Under the pieces are notes generated by a model. The model saw only the letters and a program-made list of their open reading frames with translations, did not search any database and was not told the origin of the DNA. From SMWC01 sp964466315 (GTDB lineage Bacteria; Pseudomonadota; Gammaproteobacteria; Steroidobacterales; Rariloculaceae), in contig CAYXNS010000020.1 in NCBI GenBank assembly GCA_964466315.1, forward strand, positions 1-43,273: DNA of 43,273 nucleotides. Reading direction: 5' to 3'. The position numbers were made by a program, and so were the translations under genes. This document shows, in pieces, positions 1-8,701 of this stretch (position 1 is its first letter; the number at the start of each line of letters is the position of its first letter).

Positions 1-1
1 G

Positions 2-520
2 TTCGGTGCCTGGTCCGCTGTTGCGATCCTGAATACGGCGCAACTGGTGGCGGCGGCAGAGTGGTACGGTCCAGAGTCCAGGGATACCGCGGTGTTAATT
101 AATGTGGCGCGAATCATGTTTCTGCCCGTGGTGGTGTTGTTCTCCCTCTGGTTTTATGTCCTGCGCACCGGAAAGCAGGAACCGGGTCACGAAATCAGCA
201 AGTGGCAGCTGGTGAAGGACAAGTTTCCAATCTTTATCCTGGGCTTCTTTCTGCTGGTGCTCTTAAACAGTCTGAATCTCGAGTCGCTTGGTGGCCCCGG
301 GGTAACAGGTTCGCCCTTCTGGGCCATGAATGCAGTCTATACATGGTGCTTCGCTATCGGGTTTGCCGGCATCGGTCTGTCCATATCCCTTGAAGATATG
401 AAGAAGGCCGGTGGTACGGCCTTCTCAATTGGCATGGTGGCGTCCTTGGTGAAGATGATATTGGGCCTGGGCGTGGTGCTGCTTATCGGCAGCCAATTGC
501 TTCGGGTGACCGGCGGTTGA
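2..520 (+). CDS. YeiH/UPF0324 family membrane transporter, C-terminal part (5' cut by window edge)
   Basis: The reading frame is open from base 2, so the gene starts outside the window; about 172 codons remain. The visible part begins with the family-like stretch NTAQLVAAAEWYG, then a V-R-I-M segment that opens a transmembrane helix. At least three further hydrophobic helices follow, and the protein ends in the short tail RVTGG. This matches the C-terminal half of UPF0324 (YeiH) proteins, inner-membrane carriers often annotated as putative sulfate exporters; that function is poorly proven. A UspA-like gene follows after 12 bases in the same direction, so the two are probably co-transcribed. 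A sulfur-anion carrier near a possible sulfonate pathway is suggestive, but the convergent gene at 1086 separates them. Confidence 0.8.
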   Translation, partial: FGAWSAVAILNTAQLVAAAEWYGPESRDTAVLINVARIMFLPVVVLFSLWFYVLRTGKQEPGHEISKWQLVKDKFPIFILGFFLLVLLNSLNLESLGGPGVTGSPFWAMNAVYTWCFAIGFAGIGLSISLEDMKKAGGTAFSIGMVASLVKMILGLGVVLLIGSQLLRVTGG

Positions 521-532
521 TGGGTCATTGTT

Positions 533-991
533 GTGAAGATTCTTGTCTGTATCGATGGCGAGTCGCATAGCAAAAGTGCCATTCAACGGGCGATTTACCT
601 GGCCCGGTCTCAGTCGGCTGACGTAACCGCCCTGCATATCATCGACCCTTGGCTGAAAAAGTTTTCCAACGAACTTTATTCCCAGGGGCGCAAGCAATAC
701 CTGGAATACGTCGATGAGTGCTTGCAGGCAAAAGCAGAGCAGGCACACCAGGAATTTAATGAGATGTGTCTGGCGGAAGGATTGGGCGCCAGTTTCAAGA
801 TCAGGCGCGGAGAGCCACTGGCGGAAATCCTGGAAGAAGTACGCCAGGTTGCCCCGGACATGCTCATCACCGGGAGCAAGCAGTTGAATGTATGGGGCAG
901 GTTCCGATCCAGGAATTTGCCGTTGCGCCTAAGGAAAAAGATTGGCGGGCAGACCTCTGTGATTGTCGGTAGTACGACAACGGAGAATTGA
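533..991 (+). CDS. Universal stress protein, UspA-like
   Basis: A 152-residue single-domain Usp fold. It opens with the typical first strand KILVCIDG, then SKSAIQRAIYLARS, and has DMLITGS at the end of the fourth strand. The GTG start at 533 is the first possible one after the upstream stop and has no clear Shine-Dalgarno sequence, which fits translational coupling to the transporter gene. The nucleotide-binding signature G-x2-G-x9-G-(S/T) after LITGS is not present: the segment reads GSKQLNVWGRF and is rich in arginine. It is therefore probably a non-ATP-binding Usp. Its role is inferred to be a cytoplasmic stress or regulatory protein tied to the transporter next to it. Confidence 0.8.
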   Translation: MKILVCIDGESHSKSAIQRAIYLARSQSADVTALHIIDPWLKKFSNELYSQGRKQYLEYVDECLQAKAEQAHQEFNEMCLAEGLGASFKIRRGEPLAEILEEVRQVAPDMLITGSKQLNVWGRFRSRNLPLRLRKKIGGQTSVIVGSTTTEN

Positions 992-1085
992 CTGATATAC
1001 CTAGAATATCGAGGTGACGCTCGGGGCCTCGGTGACGGTCAATGCGAGATGCTGCCCGATTCTTCATCAGCGCCGCGCACCGTCG

Positions 1086-2957
1086 CTAGTAGCGATAGTC
1101 GACGATCAGGTGCGCCTTGTTCGAGGTGCCGTTACCCCAAGGTATACCGATTTCGGGATTCAACGGTTGCGGGTTCTCAACGACGAGATCGAGCCAACCC
1201 GCTTCGTGTAGAAGGCTGGAATCGATCGTTACTTCGAGTTGAGTGGGGCTGATCGCTCGATACGGTACCGATGTTCCTTCGAAATACACACGTGACCGGC
1301 GCACGAAATGAAAACCGGTAAGTGCCACGGTCACCGTTGGGCTCCCCTGTGTCACCATGATCGGCGTTATCGATTCGATTGCCGGCTGTGGTGATTCAAC
1401 GGGATTCGGTAGCGGTGTTCCGGGTCCCCCGGGCGGTCTCCCGGTAAATCTGAATCCGCGTGCGTTGAAAGCAACCTCTTTAAATGCCGCTACCCATTGA
1501 AGTGCCTCGACCGGCGGATTCATCTCGGAAGAACGGTGAAACGGGTCCTCGTAGGCAACGTCGTAACCGAGTTCGATCACGCTACCGTCAAAAATCACTG
1601 TGTCGACCGCTCGCAGATTACGGATGTCTTCCAACGGATTCGCGTCCACAATGAGAATATCCGCCAGTTTGCCGGGCTCCACCGTTCCGATGTTATCGCC
1701 CATATGCAGCATCTCGGCCGACCATTTGGTTGCTCCCTGAATGATCTGCATCGGCGTCACGCCCGCTTCGACGAAGACAGCAATCTCGTGATGCAGACTC
1801 TCCCCCGGGACGCGACTCGGGTTCGTATTGGCACCGGGAACGAGATGCCCACCCGCATCGACGAACATCTTGTGAAAGCGTAACGCGTTCTGAAACCCGG
1901 CTATTTTCCGTGCGCGTTCCGCGTTGTTGTGGATCCGGCCTGGACCACGGCCGTCATAGAATCCTAGCGCCGCTTGTCGGCGCGCTGGAGGATAATAGGC
2001 GAGTAGATTGGGGCCCGCTTCGACAAAAAACCGGCGATCCTCCGCTTCGAACGTCGCCCAGTCACGGGGGTAACCTCTGAAGTTCGCTTGAAACGTCGGA
2101 GTTAATGCCGTGTTGTTGTCGATCAGGCGCTCGATCAGCGTGTTTGCGCGATCCTCGTCCATGTCTGCGTACATATCGAGCCAATCGCGGCCATCGTCCT
2201 GCTGAGGCGGCGTTCGTGTGACGGCCGCCCAGATTCCGGCCGAGTGTGGAATATTCCGGGTCTCCTGCTCGACGGCTTCCCACGGCCCGTAGACCGGTCC
2301 GTAGGAGCGCGTGAATACGGGCGTGCCCGTCCGGTTCGCGACTTCGATCGCCGCGCCGTAGTACTCGAACGGCATCGCACCGTCATTGAACATCAACGCA
2401 TCGGCACCGGCCTCGATGAAAGCCCGTGCGAGTTCCCTCGCTTCTTCGACCGAATGCGGGTCGCGTGCTGGGGTCAATATCGTCTCCAGGCCCGTTCCAC
2501 CATCAGGAATACGATTGAGTCTGGACAAGCCGGTAAACGGCCGCGGGCCGCGAAGTATTCCCGCCTGTACGGCATTGCGGTGCGGGATCGCGACCTCTCC
2601 AGAGTTCCCGACATCGATCGTCGAAGTAATCCCGTAATTGAGCATCACTTCGCCGTAATACCAGTTGTAGCTCACTTGGGAGTCCCAGAGTCCGGGCAGA
2701 ACGTACAGGCCGCTCGCGTCGATGATCTGGACATCCTCGGGATAGGAGGCCTCTCCCGCTGTCGCCACGTCAGCAATACGCTCGTCCTCGATTACGATCA
2801 CCGCGTTACCGATTGGTGTTCCGCCATTACCGTCGATCAGAGTTCCGCCCTCGATCACGAGAATGCCGGAAGGCGCTTGCGCACTAACCGCATATGGAAC
2901 GAACGCGAGCACGGTCGCCAGGATCGTGATGGTAGTCTGGCCGATACAGTGTTTCAT
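1086..2957 (-). CDS. Secreted amidohydrolase-fold protein with C-terminal IPT/TIG-like domain, probable pseudoenzyme
   Basis: The protein has 623 residues. An N-terminal signal peptide (hydrophobic core about residues 8-25, cleavage near AVSAQA) indicates export. Residues about 30-480 follow the metal-dependent amidohydrolase layout: N-terminal beta part, LPGLWDS, VEAGVTP, and the C-terminal IGTVEPGKLADILIVDANP. The last ~100 residues (from about AIESITPIMVTQG) look like an immunoglobulin-type IPT/TIG domain. The canonical metal ligands are missing: the D-x-H-x-H box is D92-S-Q-V-S, and the late Asp region reads GANTN. Only an H in NIPHSAG is kept. The ATG at 2957 has a strong GGGAGG site. 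The gene is divergent from the SLC13 gene with about 130 bases between them. Function is unknown; binding rather than catalysis is plausible. Confidence 0.82.
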   Translation of the reverse strand: MKHCIGQTTITILATVLAFVPYAVSAQAPSGILVIEGGTLIDGNGGTPIGNAVIVIEDERIADVATAGEASYPEDVQIIDASGLYVLPGLWDSQVSYNWYYGEVMLNYGITSTIDVGNSGEVAIPHRNAVQAGILRGPRPFTGLSRLNRIPDGGTGLETILTPARDPHSVEEARELARAFIEAGADALMFNDGAMPFEYYGAAIEVANRTGTPVFTRSYGPVYGPWEAVEQETRNIPHSAGIWAAVTRTPPQQDDGRDWLDMYADMDEDRANTLIERLIDNNTALTPTFQANFRGYPRDWATFEAEDRRFFVEAGPNLLAYYPPARRQAALGFYDGRGPGRIHNNAERARKIAGFQNALRFHKMFVDAGGHLVPGANTNPSRVPGESLHHEIAVFVEAGVTPMQIIQGATKWSAEMLHMGDNIGTVEPGKLADILIVDANPLEDIRNLRAVDTVIFDGSVIELGYDVAYEDPFHRSSEMNPPVEALQWVAAFKEVAFNARGFRFTGRPPGGPGTPLPNPVESPQPAIESITPIMVTQGSPTVTVALTGFHFVRRSRVYFEGTSVPYRAISPTQLEVTIDSSLLHEAGWLDLVVENPQPLNPEIGIPWGNGTSNKAHLIVDYRY

Positions 2958-2969
2958 GCACCTCCCCTA

Positions 2970-2983
2970 GACTTGAGAGTCTT
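2970..2983. repeat. Short inverted repeat in the divergent intergenic region
   Basis: AGACT-TGAG-AGTCT is a perfect 5-bp dyad with a 4-base loop, just upstream of the amidohydrolase start and inside the region shared with the SLC13 gene. A TTGACA hexamer lies on the plus strand at 3015-3020, but no good -10 follows at 17 bases. The dyad could be an operator or chance. Confidence 0.3.
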
Positions 2984-3086
2984 TCGTTGTGGCTCAATTC
3001 TACTCTCCCAGGACTTGACATGGCGACTGGGAACACGCGAAGTAAGGCAAAAGAACACTAACACTTCTCTATCAAGGGACAATTCC

Positions 3087-4580
3087 GTGCCAGTAGAACC
3101 TGACGCCGGCCCGCGTGCCGGTAACAATTCGAGTAGCAATGGAAATTCATCGGCCAGTCTAGACCGCTGGCAGTTACGCCACATCTTCGCCGGACCGAGC
3201 GTCTTTCTGTTGATGCTGGTCCTACCCGTCGAGGCCATCAGCTACGAGATTCGCTGCAGTCTCGGCCTGCTCGTGTGGATGTCGTGGTGGTGGATCACGC
3301 GCCCGGTGCATCTGGCAGTTACTGGCTTCCTGCCCTTGGCCACAGTTTCGATATTTAACTTTGTCCCGGTGACGCAGATTCTGCCCGCCTACGCAACGGA
3401 GCTGATCATTCTCTTGCTCTCGGCGAACATCCTGACCACGGCATGGACGCGTTGGGGGTTGGATCGTCGGATAGCGCTCGCGTCACTCATCGGCATCGGT
3501 ACGAACACGACGCGGCAGATACTCGCGTGGTTCGCGATCGGAATGATCCTGAGTGCGTTCCTGCCCAATACGATTGTTGCGGCGACGATGATCCCAATCG
3601 TTGTGGCTATGCTTCGATTCATCGGCATCGAGGACCTCTGGAAGAGTAATCTTGGCACGGCGCTAGTGATTGCGGTCGCATGGGGAACGAGCGCCGGGGG
3701 TGCAACGACTCCGCTCGGTGGCGCACCGAACCTGCTGACGATCGAATTCATTCAGGAGACCGTTACCGGGCAGGAGTTCGCGTTTACCACCTGGGTGATG
3801 CGGTTCCTTCCACTCAGTTTGGCCGTAATGGCCGTGACATTCGTCTACGTCCGCTTTGCCTTCAAGCCGGAGATCACTGAGATAAAGGGCGCTCGGGAGT
3901 ACTTCGTCGGCGAACTCAAGGGTCTGGGTGCGATGAGCGTGCAGGAGAAATGGGCACTGTTCCTGTTCTCCATGGCCGCGATACTAGCTTTCACGCGACC
4001 ACTGTACGCGGATTTCGTACCGGCCTTCCGGCCAGCCTTTGCGTTCCTGACATTCGCGATCGTCTGCTTTCTAATCCGCCCCCGCGGGGAGACCCTGATG
4101 ACGTGGGAATATGCGCAGGGCAGGATGATGTGGGGCCTTTTCTATCTGTTTGCCGGTGGTACTGCGCTCGGGCGCATCCTGAGTGAGACAGGTACAGCCG
4201 CCTATATCGCGGACATGCTGATCCCCTACGCGAGCGAGGGCGGCATCCTCGCCGTCATCGTGTTCGCGGCGCTAACGATACTCATGACGCAGATTACGAG
4301 TAATACGGCCGCCGTCGCGGTAACCGTCCCGATCACGATCAGTACGTTCCAGAGCCTCGATATCAACCCGCTGCCGTTCGTCTATATCGTGGCTGCCGTG
4401 GGTAATTGCGGCTTCATGCTGCCGACATCGGCCGGTGGCCCGGCCGTGGCTGCCGGGTACGGTATCAACCTCAAGACGATGCTGGTCAAGGGCTTCTGGG
4501 CGTCACTGCTCGCCCTCACGGTCATCGTACTCGTCGGCTACCTCCTGGCTGTGCTGTGGCCGGGGTTCGGTCTGGCCTGA
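3087..4580 (+). CDS. SLC13/DASS family anion:sodium symporter
   Basis: A 497-residue polytopic inner-membrane carrier for dicarboxylates, sulfate or similar anions. I chose the GTG at 3087 because AAGGGA (3074-3079) precedes it at good spacing; the frame stays open far upstream but is antisense to another gene there. Both family hairpin regions are visible: an N-terminal FLPNTIVAATMIPI and GTSAGGATTPLGGAPN, and a C-terminal TSNTAAVAVTVPI followed by MLPTSAGGPAVAAGYG. The SNT signature is present once, in the C-terminal repeat, while the N-terminal equivalent reads PNT. The ~35-residue N-terminal extension is hydrophilic and Ser/Asn-rich. The gene lies 109 bases upstream of the flavoprotein operon. 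Substrate is not readable from sequence. Confidence 0.88.
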   Translation: MPVEPDAGPRAGNNSSSNGNSSASLDRWQLRHIFAGPSVFLLMLVLPVEAISYEIRCSLGLLVWMSWWWITRPVHLAVTGFLPLATVSIFNFVPVTQILPAYATELIILLLSANILTTAWTRWGLDRRIALASLIGIGTNTTRQILAWFAIGMILSAFLPNTIVAATMIPIVVAMLRFIGIEDLWKSNLGTALVIAVAWGTSAGGATTPLGGAPNLLTIEFIQETVTGQEFAFTTWVMRFLPLSLAVMAVTFVYVRFAFKPEITEIKGAREYFVGELKGLGAMSVQEKWALFLFSMAAILAFTRPLYADFVPAFRPAFAFLTFAIVCFLIRPRGETLMTWEYAQGRMMWGLFYLFAGGTALGRILSETGTAAYIADMLIPYASEGGILAVIVFAALTILMTQITSNTAAVAVTVPITISTFQSLDINPLPFVYIVAAVGNCGFMLPTSAGGPAVAAGYGINLKTMLVKGFWASLLALTVIVLVGYLLAVLWPGFGLA

Positions 4581-4607
4581 GGCCCGTGCCCGCCATCAGT
4601 AGCTAAC

Positions 4608-4634
4608 GTAATACGGTACTATTGCCGTACAATA
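4608..4634. promoter_or_regulatory. Putative GntR operator pair overlapping a TACAAT hexamer, upstream of the flavoprotein operon
   Basis: Two 15-base imperfect or perfect dyads overlap: GTAATACGGTACTAT (4608-4622) and TATTGCCGTACAATA (4620-4634; perfect 5-bp arms TATTG/CAATA). The first matches the palindrome GTAATATGGTATTAC in front of the GntR gene at 12 of 15 positions. TACAAT (4628-4633) inside the second dyad is a good -10 candidate; there is no consensus -35. Centres of the two dyads are 12 bases apart, about one helix turn. Inferred role: binding of the GntR/FCD regulator encoded at 16237. Confidence 0.55.
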
Positions 4635-4689
4635 ACGTCGCATCTATGGCGAAGAGGCTTCTGGCGGCGCTTCGTGTCGAGGAATACCG

Positions 4690-6435
4690 ATGACCGAATC
4701 GACCTGGAAGACCATCGACACCGACGTGCTGGTCATCGGTGGCGGTGTCGCGGGTTGTATGGCCGCGATTCCGGCCTTGGAAGCCGGCTTCGAGGTCCAC
4801 ATATGCGAGAAAGGTAAAGTCCTCGATCATTGCGGTAGCGTTGGCTGTGGTGTCGATCACTATCTGACGATTATGGAATCGGGGCCCGAGTGGGACACCC
4901 CAGAGTTCCTACTCAAGCACGTGCCCGAACTTACCGACGGTATCGTCGATATGGCCGTCACGAGCCGTGTTATCCACGAAATGCCGCGTATCCTGCGCAA
5001 GATTGAAAGTTTCGGGGTGAATTTTAAAGATCCGCGATACAACGACTACTACCGACTGCGTTCTTTCGGATTGCCAGGCACCTATCACATCAACTTCGAC
5101 GGAACACATTTCAAGCGACAGATCGGCCAGCGCGTTCGCAAGCTCAAGGGCACGGTTCTGATGCGTACGATGGCCGTCCAGATTCTGACCGAAGACAACC
5201 AGGTATACGGCGCGTTGACTTTCAACTTCCGCACCGGCGAGTGGCTCGCTATCCGCGCCCGCGCGCTCGTGCTCGCCGCCGGCGAAGTCAATCGGATCTC
5301 CATGAATGCATCCGGCCTCGCGTTCGACAGCTGGCACACACCGTATAACACGGGTGATGCGCAGGCCATGGGTTATCGAGCCGGTGCGCTCCTCGCGAAT
5401 ATGGAGTTCGTAGAAACTACGTTGACCCCCAAGGGCTTCTCGGCTCAGGGGTTGAATGCACTCGTCAGCGAGGGCGCACATTTCATCAACAAGAGCGGCG
5501 AGCGATTCATGTTCAAGTACGACGAGAAAGGTGAGAACGCTCGTCGTGCCGTAATCGCCGATGCCGTGATCAACGAGTACCTACTTGGTAACGGTCCGAT
5601 CTATGCGGATTGCCGTCATCTGCCCGTCGATGTACTCGATCATATGGAAGCGACGCTGCAGGTCGATCGCTATACGATGCCCGCGTTCTACGAGCAGAAG
5701 GCGCTGGACTTCCGCACGGAACCGGTAGAAGTCTCCGTGTCCGAACTCAGTATTAGGCGTAGTGGCGTGTATTTTCGTGGCAGTGGATTGGCAGTCGATA
5801 CGGATGGCCAAACATCGATCCACGGGCTCTTCGCGGCGGGCGATTGTGCGACCGTCAGTGGCGGCATCGCGGGCGCCTCGGTGCTCGGCCACGTCGCGGG
5901 CGAAGGGGTCGCTACCTTCCTGAAAGCCGGTCACGGAGTGCGCCCGGAGATCGATATGGCTGCAGCCGATGCCGTTCGAGAGGAAGCAGTCGCGCATCTG
6001 CGCTTGGATCACGAGCATAGTTTGTCCTGGAAGGAGTTCGAAGACGAAACACGCCGGACGGTCACGGACTATGTTGGTTTCAGACGCAATGCAAAAGGAC
6101 TCGGGCTAGCTCTCGATACGCTTCGCGCGCTCGCTACGCGTGAGCCCGATCTCAAAGCGGACGACCTGCACGGACTCATGCGCGTTCACGAATCGGCGAG
6201 TATTAGGCTGAACGCGGAACTCATGACGGCCGCAGCGTTGACGCGCACCGAGACCCGCACGGGTTCGGCACACCGGCGGTTGGACTATCCGGATACGCAG
6301 GACCCGGAATGGCGAAAATTCGTGATCGTCGAACGCGGCGGCGACGGGCCACTGGTGAGGACGTTGGACTGCGAGCGGCCACTGGCTGCGGCGTTTGCGC
6401 GCGGGAATAAAAAGGCGATGGCTGGTGCCAGCTGA
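4690..6435 (+). CDS. FAD-dependent oxidoreductase, fumarate reductase/AprA-like flavoprotein subunit
   Basis: A 581-residue soluble flavoprotein of the succinate dehydrogenase/fumarate reductase/APS-reductase A superfamily. The N-terminal Rossmann motif VLVIGGGVAGCMAA (about residues 13-26) binds the FAD ADP moiety. GLFAAGDCATVSGG (about 380) is the second FAD motif. A C-terminal helical domain with LRLDHEHSLSW follows. No signal peptide is seen. The ATG at 4690 is preceded by GAGGA. The gene overlaps the start of a 2x[4Fe-4S] ferredoxin gene, so the pair should form a flavin/iron-sulfur oxidoreductase, an arrangement like AprAB but with shorter subunits. Next come tctA, tctB and tctC, so the enzyme probably acts on what that carrier brings in. 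Substrate unknown. Confidence 0.85.
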   Translation: MTESTWKTIDTDVLVIGGGVAGCMAAIPALEAGFEVHICEKGKVLDHCGSVGCGVDHYLTIMESGPEWDTPEFLLKHVPELTDGIVDMAVTSRVIHEMPRILRKIESFGVNFKDPRYNDYYRLRSFGLPGTYHINFDGTHFKRQIGQRVRKLKGTVLMRTMAVQILTEDNQVYGALTFNFRTGEWLAIRARALVLAAGEVNRISMNASGLAFDSWHTPYNTGDAQAMGYRAGALLANMEFVETTLTPKGFSAQGLNALVSEGAHFINKSGERFMFKYDEKGENARRAVIADAVINEYLLGNGPIYADCRHLPVDVLDHMEATLQVDRYTMPAFYEQKALDFRTEPVEVSVSELSIRRSGVYFRGSGLAVDTDGQTSIHGLFAAGDCATVSGGIAGASVLGHVAGEGVATFLKAGHGVRPEIDMAAADAVREEAVAHLRLDHEHSLSWKEFEDETRRTVTDYVGFRRNAKGLGLALDTLRALATREPDLKADDLHGLMRVHESASIRLNAELMTAAALTRTETRTGSAHRRLDYPDTQDPEWRKFVIVERGGDGPLVRTLDCERPLAAAFARGNKKAMAGAS

Positions 6436-6703
6436 GGCGAAGGTGGTTCATAACCCGATCCGAATCGATCCGGAGACTTGCGTGAAGTGCAATCTCTGCG
6501 ATTGGATCTGCCCCGGCGATTTGATCTACAAGAAAGAAGACAATCGCGAGACGCTGCCGGTTGTCGCCTACCCCGACGAGTGCTGGTACTGCGGCTTATG
6601 CCAGTTAATCTGTCCGACCGACGCCATCACGATCATCTTTCCGGAGCAGATGATCCATTGTCAGACCGACGTCTCGACGCTACTCGGCAAAGTCATCGAG
6701 TAG
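6425..6703 (+). CDS. 2x[4Fe-4S] ferredoxin, electron-transfer partner of the flavoprotein
   Basis: A small ferredoxin (92 residues from GTG 6425; GTG 6443 is an alternative, and the frame is open to 6395). Two complete clusters are encoded: CVKCNLCDWICPGD and, after an insert, CWYCGLCQLICPTD, both C-x2-C-x2-C-x3-C-P. The ~20-residue acidic spacer between them and the short tail resemble AprB-type and ferredoxin-like beta subunits rather than SdhB, which also has a [2Fe-2S] domain. The start overlaps the end of the flavoprotein gene, which supports translational coupling and a 1:1 complex. It would pass electrons from FAD to an unidentified acceptor; no membrane anchor subunit is present. Confidence 0.85.
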   Translation: MPAEAKVVHNPIRIDPETCVKCNLCDWICPGDLIYKKEDNRETLPVVAYPDECWYCGLCQLICPTDAITIIFPEQMIHCQTDVSTLLGKVIE

Positions 6704-6715
6704 CCTCGCCCGTGC

Positions 6716-8206
6716 ATGATTGAGGCAATCCTGGCCGGACTTACGGCGCTAGCCACGCCACAAGCCGTCCTGTTCATGTGCATTGGCGTGAGCTACGGGC
6801 TCATGATCGGCATATTGCCGGGTCTCGGCGGAATCGTCGCTCTATCGCTCTTGTTACCGTTCACCTACGGCCACGAACTCGCGGCGACGTTGGCGCTGCT
6901 GCTCGGCGCGCATATCGCGACCATATGGGGAGGCTCCGTGACGAGCATCCTGTTCAAGGTTCCCGGCGCGGCTAAAAGTCTCGCGCTCGTGTTCGACGGC
7001 CATCCAATGGCGCAGCAGGGTCAGGCCAGCCGTGCATTGGGTGCTTCTGCTACGGCCGCCCTTCTCGGCGGGCTCATGGGGGCCGTGTTTCTCGCTTTCA
7101 GCATTCCAATAGTACGTCCCGTCATGTTGGTGCTCGGGCCCAGCGAATACCTGATGATGGCGTTGTGGGGTCTCACGATCATCGCGACGTTTAGCGAAGG
7201 TTCGCTGCTCAAGGGGCTGATTGTTACCACTCTGGGCCTCATGGTCGCGTTTATCGGCATGGACCCCGTTAGCGGTACCCCACGATTCTGGTTCGGCAGT
7301 GTCTATCTTCTCGATGGCATCTCGTTTCCAGTAGCGATGATTGGGCTGTTCGCCGTCGCGGAGATGATGAAGCTCTTCGTCATAGGCGAGGCGATGGCCG
7401 ATCGCGTCGTCGGCGAAGAGTCCAGTACGGTGCTGGACGGTGTAAAGGATGCATTTCGGCACTGGTGGCTCGTGCTGCGCTCGAGTCTGCTGGGTCTCTG
7501 GGTCGGCGTTCTTCCCGGGGTCGGCGCCAGTGTCGGCGGCCTCGCTGCCTACGCGCAAGCCGCACAGACCTCAAAGACACCGGAACGCTTCGGCAAGGGG
7601 GCTGTCGAGGGCGTCATCGCGCCGGATGCAACGCTGGGCGCGAACGAGGGCGGTGGCCTGATGCCCACTCTGGCTTTCGGTATTCCGGGTGGGGAAAGCA
7701 TGGCGATTCTTCTCGTTGCGTTCCTCGGTATGGGCATCGTACCGGGGCCGCAGATGCTCATCAGTGGGCTCGATCTCGTCTTCACCATGGTGTGGATCAT
7801 CGTGATTGCGAATCTTTTGACCACATTGATCGGCCTCGGCCTGTCTTCGCGGTTGGCGCGTCTCCCGTCGCTCAGCCCGAATCTCATAATCCCCCTGGTG
7901 CTCTCCGTATGCTTCTTCGGCGCGTTTGCGACCCGTGGGCTTCTCGCGGACATCGTCGTTACCGCGGTTTTCGGTGGAATTGGGTACCTGATGGACAAGT
8001 ACGATTACTCGCGAGCGAACTTCGTCATAGCGATGGTTCTAGCGGAGATGATCGAACGAAATCTGCACATCTCGCTCGGCCTCTACGGCAATCTATTCGT
8101 ATTCACACGACCGATCACGCTGGTGATGCTCATCTTCATCGTCTCCACGACCGCACTGCCCTTTCTACGCAAGCGACGGCGGAAGCCGTTCGGAGCCGCC
8201 ACATGA
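6716..8206 (+). CDS. tctA: Tripartite tricarboxylate transporter large permease, TctA family
   Basis: A 496-residue membrane protein with 10-12 hydrophobic helices. The TctA signature is near the N-terminus: GILPGLGGIVALSLLLP, then FKVPGAAKSLALVFDGHPM, AQQGQASRALGA, and a second set GVLPGVGASVGG and AFGIPGGESMAILL. It forms the large channel subunit of a TTT carrier for carboxylates and related organic anions, working with TctB and a periplasmic TctC. It starts 12 bases after the ferredoxin stop and overlaps tctB by 4 bases (ATGA), so it belongs to the flavoprotein operon. The substrate cannot be read from the permease. The symbol is used in the family sense. Confidence 0.92.
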   Translation: MIEAILAGLTALATPQAVLFMCIGVSYGLMIGILPGLGGIVALSLLLPFTYGHELAATLALLLGAHIATIWGGSVTSILFKVPGAAKSLALVFDGHPMAQQGQASRALGASATAALLGGLMGAVFLAFSIPIVRPVMLVLGPSEYLMMALWGLTIIATFSEGSLLKGLIVTTLGLMVAFIGMDPVSGTPRFWFGSVYLLDGISFPVAMIGLFAVAEMMKLFVIGEAMADRVVGEESSTVLDGVKDAFRHWWLVLRSSLLGLWVGVLPGVGASVGGLAAYAQAAQTSKTPERFGKGAVEGVIAPDATLGANEGGGLMPTLAFGIPGGESMAILLVAFLGMGIVPGPQMLISGLDLVFTMVWIIVIANLLTTLIGLGLSSRLARLPSLSPNLIIPLVLSVCFFGAFATRGLLADIVVTAVFGGIGYLMDKYDYSRANFVIAMVLAEMIERNLHISLGLYGNLFVFTRPITLVMLIFIVSTTALPFLRKRRRKPFGAAT

Positions 8207-8688
8207 GTCCGCGTGCGCAGGAAAACGTGATTGCTGGATCGCTTTTCTGCATATTCGCCGGTTATACCGCGATGTGCCTTCAGTTCGGTCCGAATGCGCG
8301 CCTGGTTCCGTTGCCGATGGCGATTCTCGGCCTAGTGTTCGTCGCTGTGCAACTCATCCGGATCAATCTCGGATCACAGTTCGATGTCGCCGATGACGCG
8401 TCCCGCGATTCCGATGCGACGACGCTGGCTACGGACCGAGATACGCGACGAGAACTGCAAGCCTTCGGCTGCGTTGTGGTCTTCGTCTGTCTGGTCGCAC
8501 TGCTGGGCCCCGTTGTTGCGGTCTTCCTATTTTCGAGCAGCTATCTGATCCTGAGCGGGCACGCGGGGATCGCCAAAGCGATTACGGCGGCGAGTGTCTT
8601 CACGGCGGTGATCTATCTTCTTTTCGTAGTGGCTCTGCAGCTTCAGCTCTATCACGGCATACTCGAGCCGCTGGTAGAACGACTATAG
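8203..8688 (+). CDS. tctB: Tripartite tricarboxylate transporter small permease, TctB family
   Basis: A 161-residue protein with four predicted membrane helices: residues about 8-25, 33-50, 88-110 and 123-150. A charged Asp/Thr/Arg-rich loop separates the two helix pairs, the usual TctB layout. The ATG at 8203 overlaps the tctA stop as ATGA. It sits between tctA and tctC, the canonical position. Sequence conservation in TctB is low, so the call rests mostly on size, topology and position. Confidence 0.85.
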   Translation: MSPRAQENVIAGSLFCIFAGYTAMCLQFGPNARLVPLPMAILGLVFVAVQLIRINLGSQFDVADDASRDSDATTLATDRDTRRELQAFGCVVVFVCLVALLGPVVAVFLFSSSYLILSGHAGIAKAITAASVFTAVIYLLFVVALQLQLYHGILEPLVERL

Positions 8689-8701
8689 ATCCGAGGGGAA
8701 A

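Noticed and set aside
992..1085. Rho-independent terminator between usp and the amidohydrolase gene
   Set aside because: Only a weak CGAGG/CCTCG dyad (about 1009-1040) without a T-run is present.
2244..3086. Upstream extension of the SLC13 frame, antisense to the amidohydrolase gene
   Set aside because: The extension has no membrane or family sequence and overlaps a well-supported gene; GTG 3087 has a ribosome site.
4690..6703. Identification of the flavoprotein and ferredoxin as dissimilatory APS reductase AprAB
   Set aside because: The layout is similar and sulfite oxidation would fit, but the subunits are shorter than AprA and AprB, no sat, dsr or qmo genes are present, and I cannot confirm the substrate-binding residues.
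7465..8202. Long open frame within tctA that runs into tctB
   Set aside because: It is an out-of-frame reading of tctA with an arginine-rich, non-membrane composition; the real tctB begins at the ATGA overlap.
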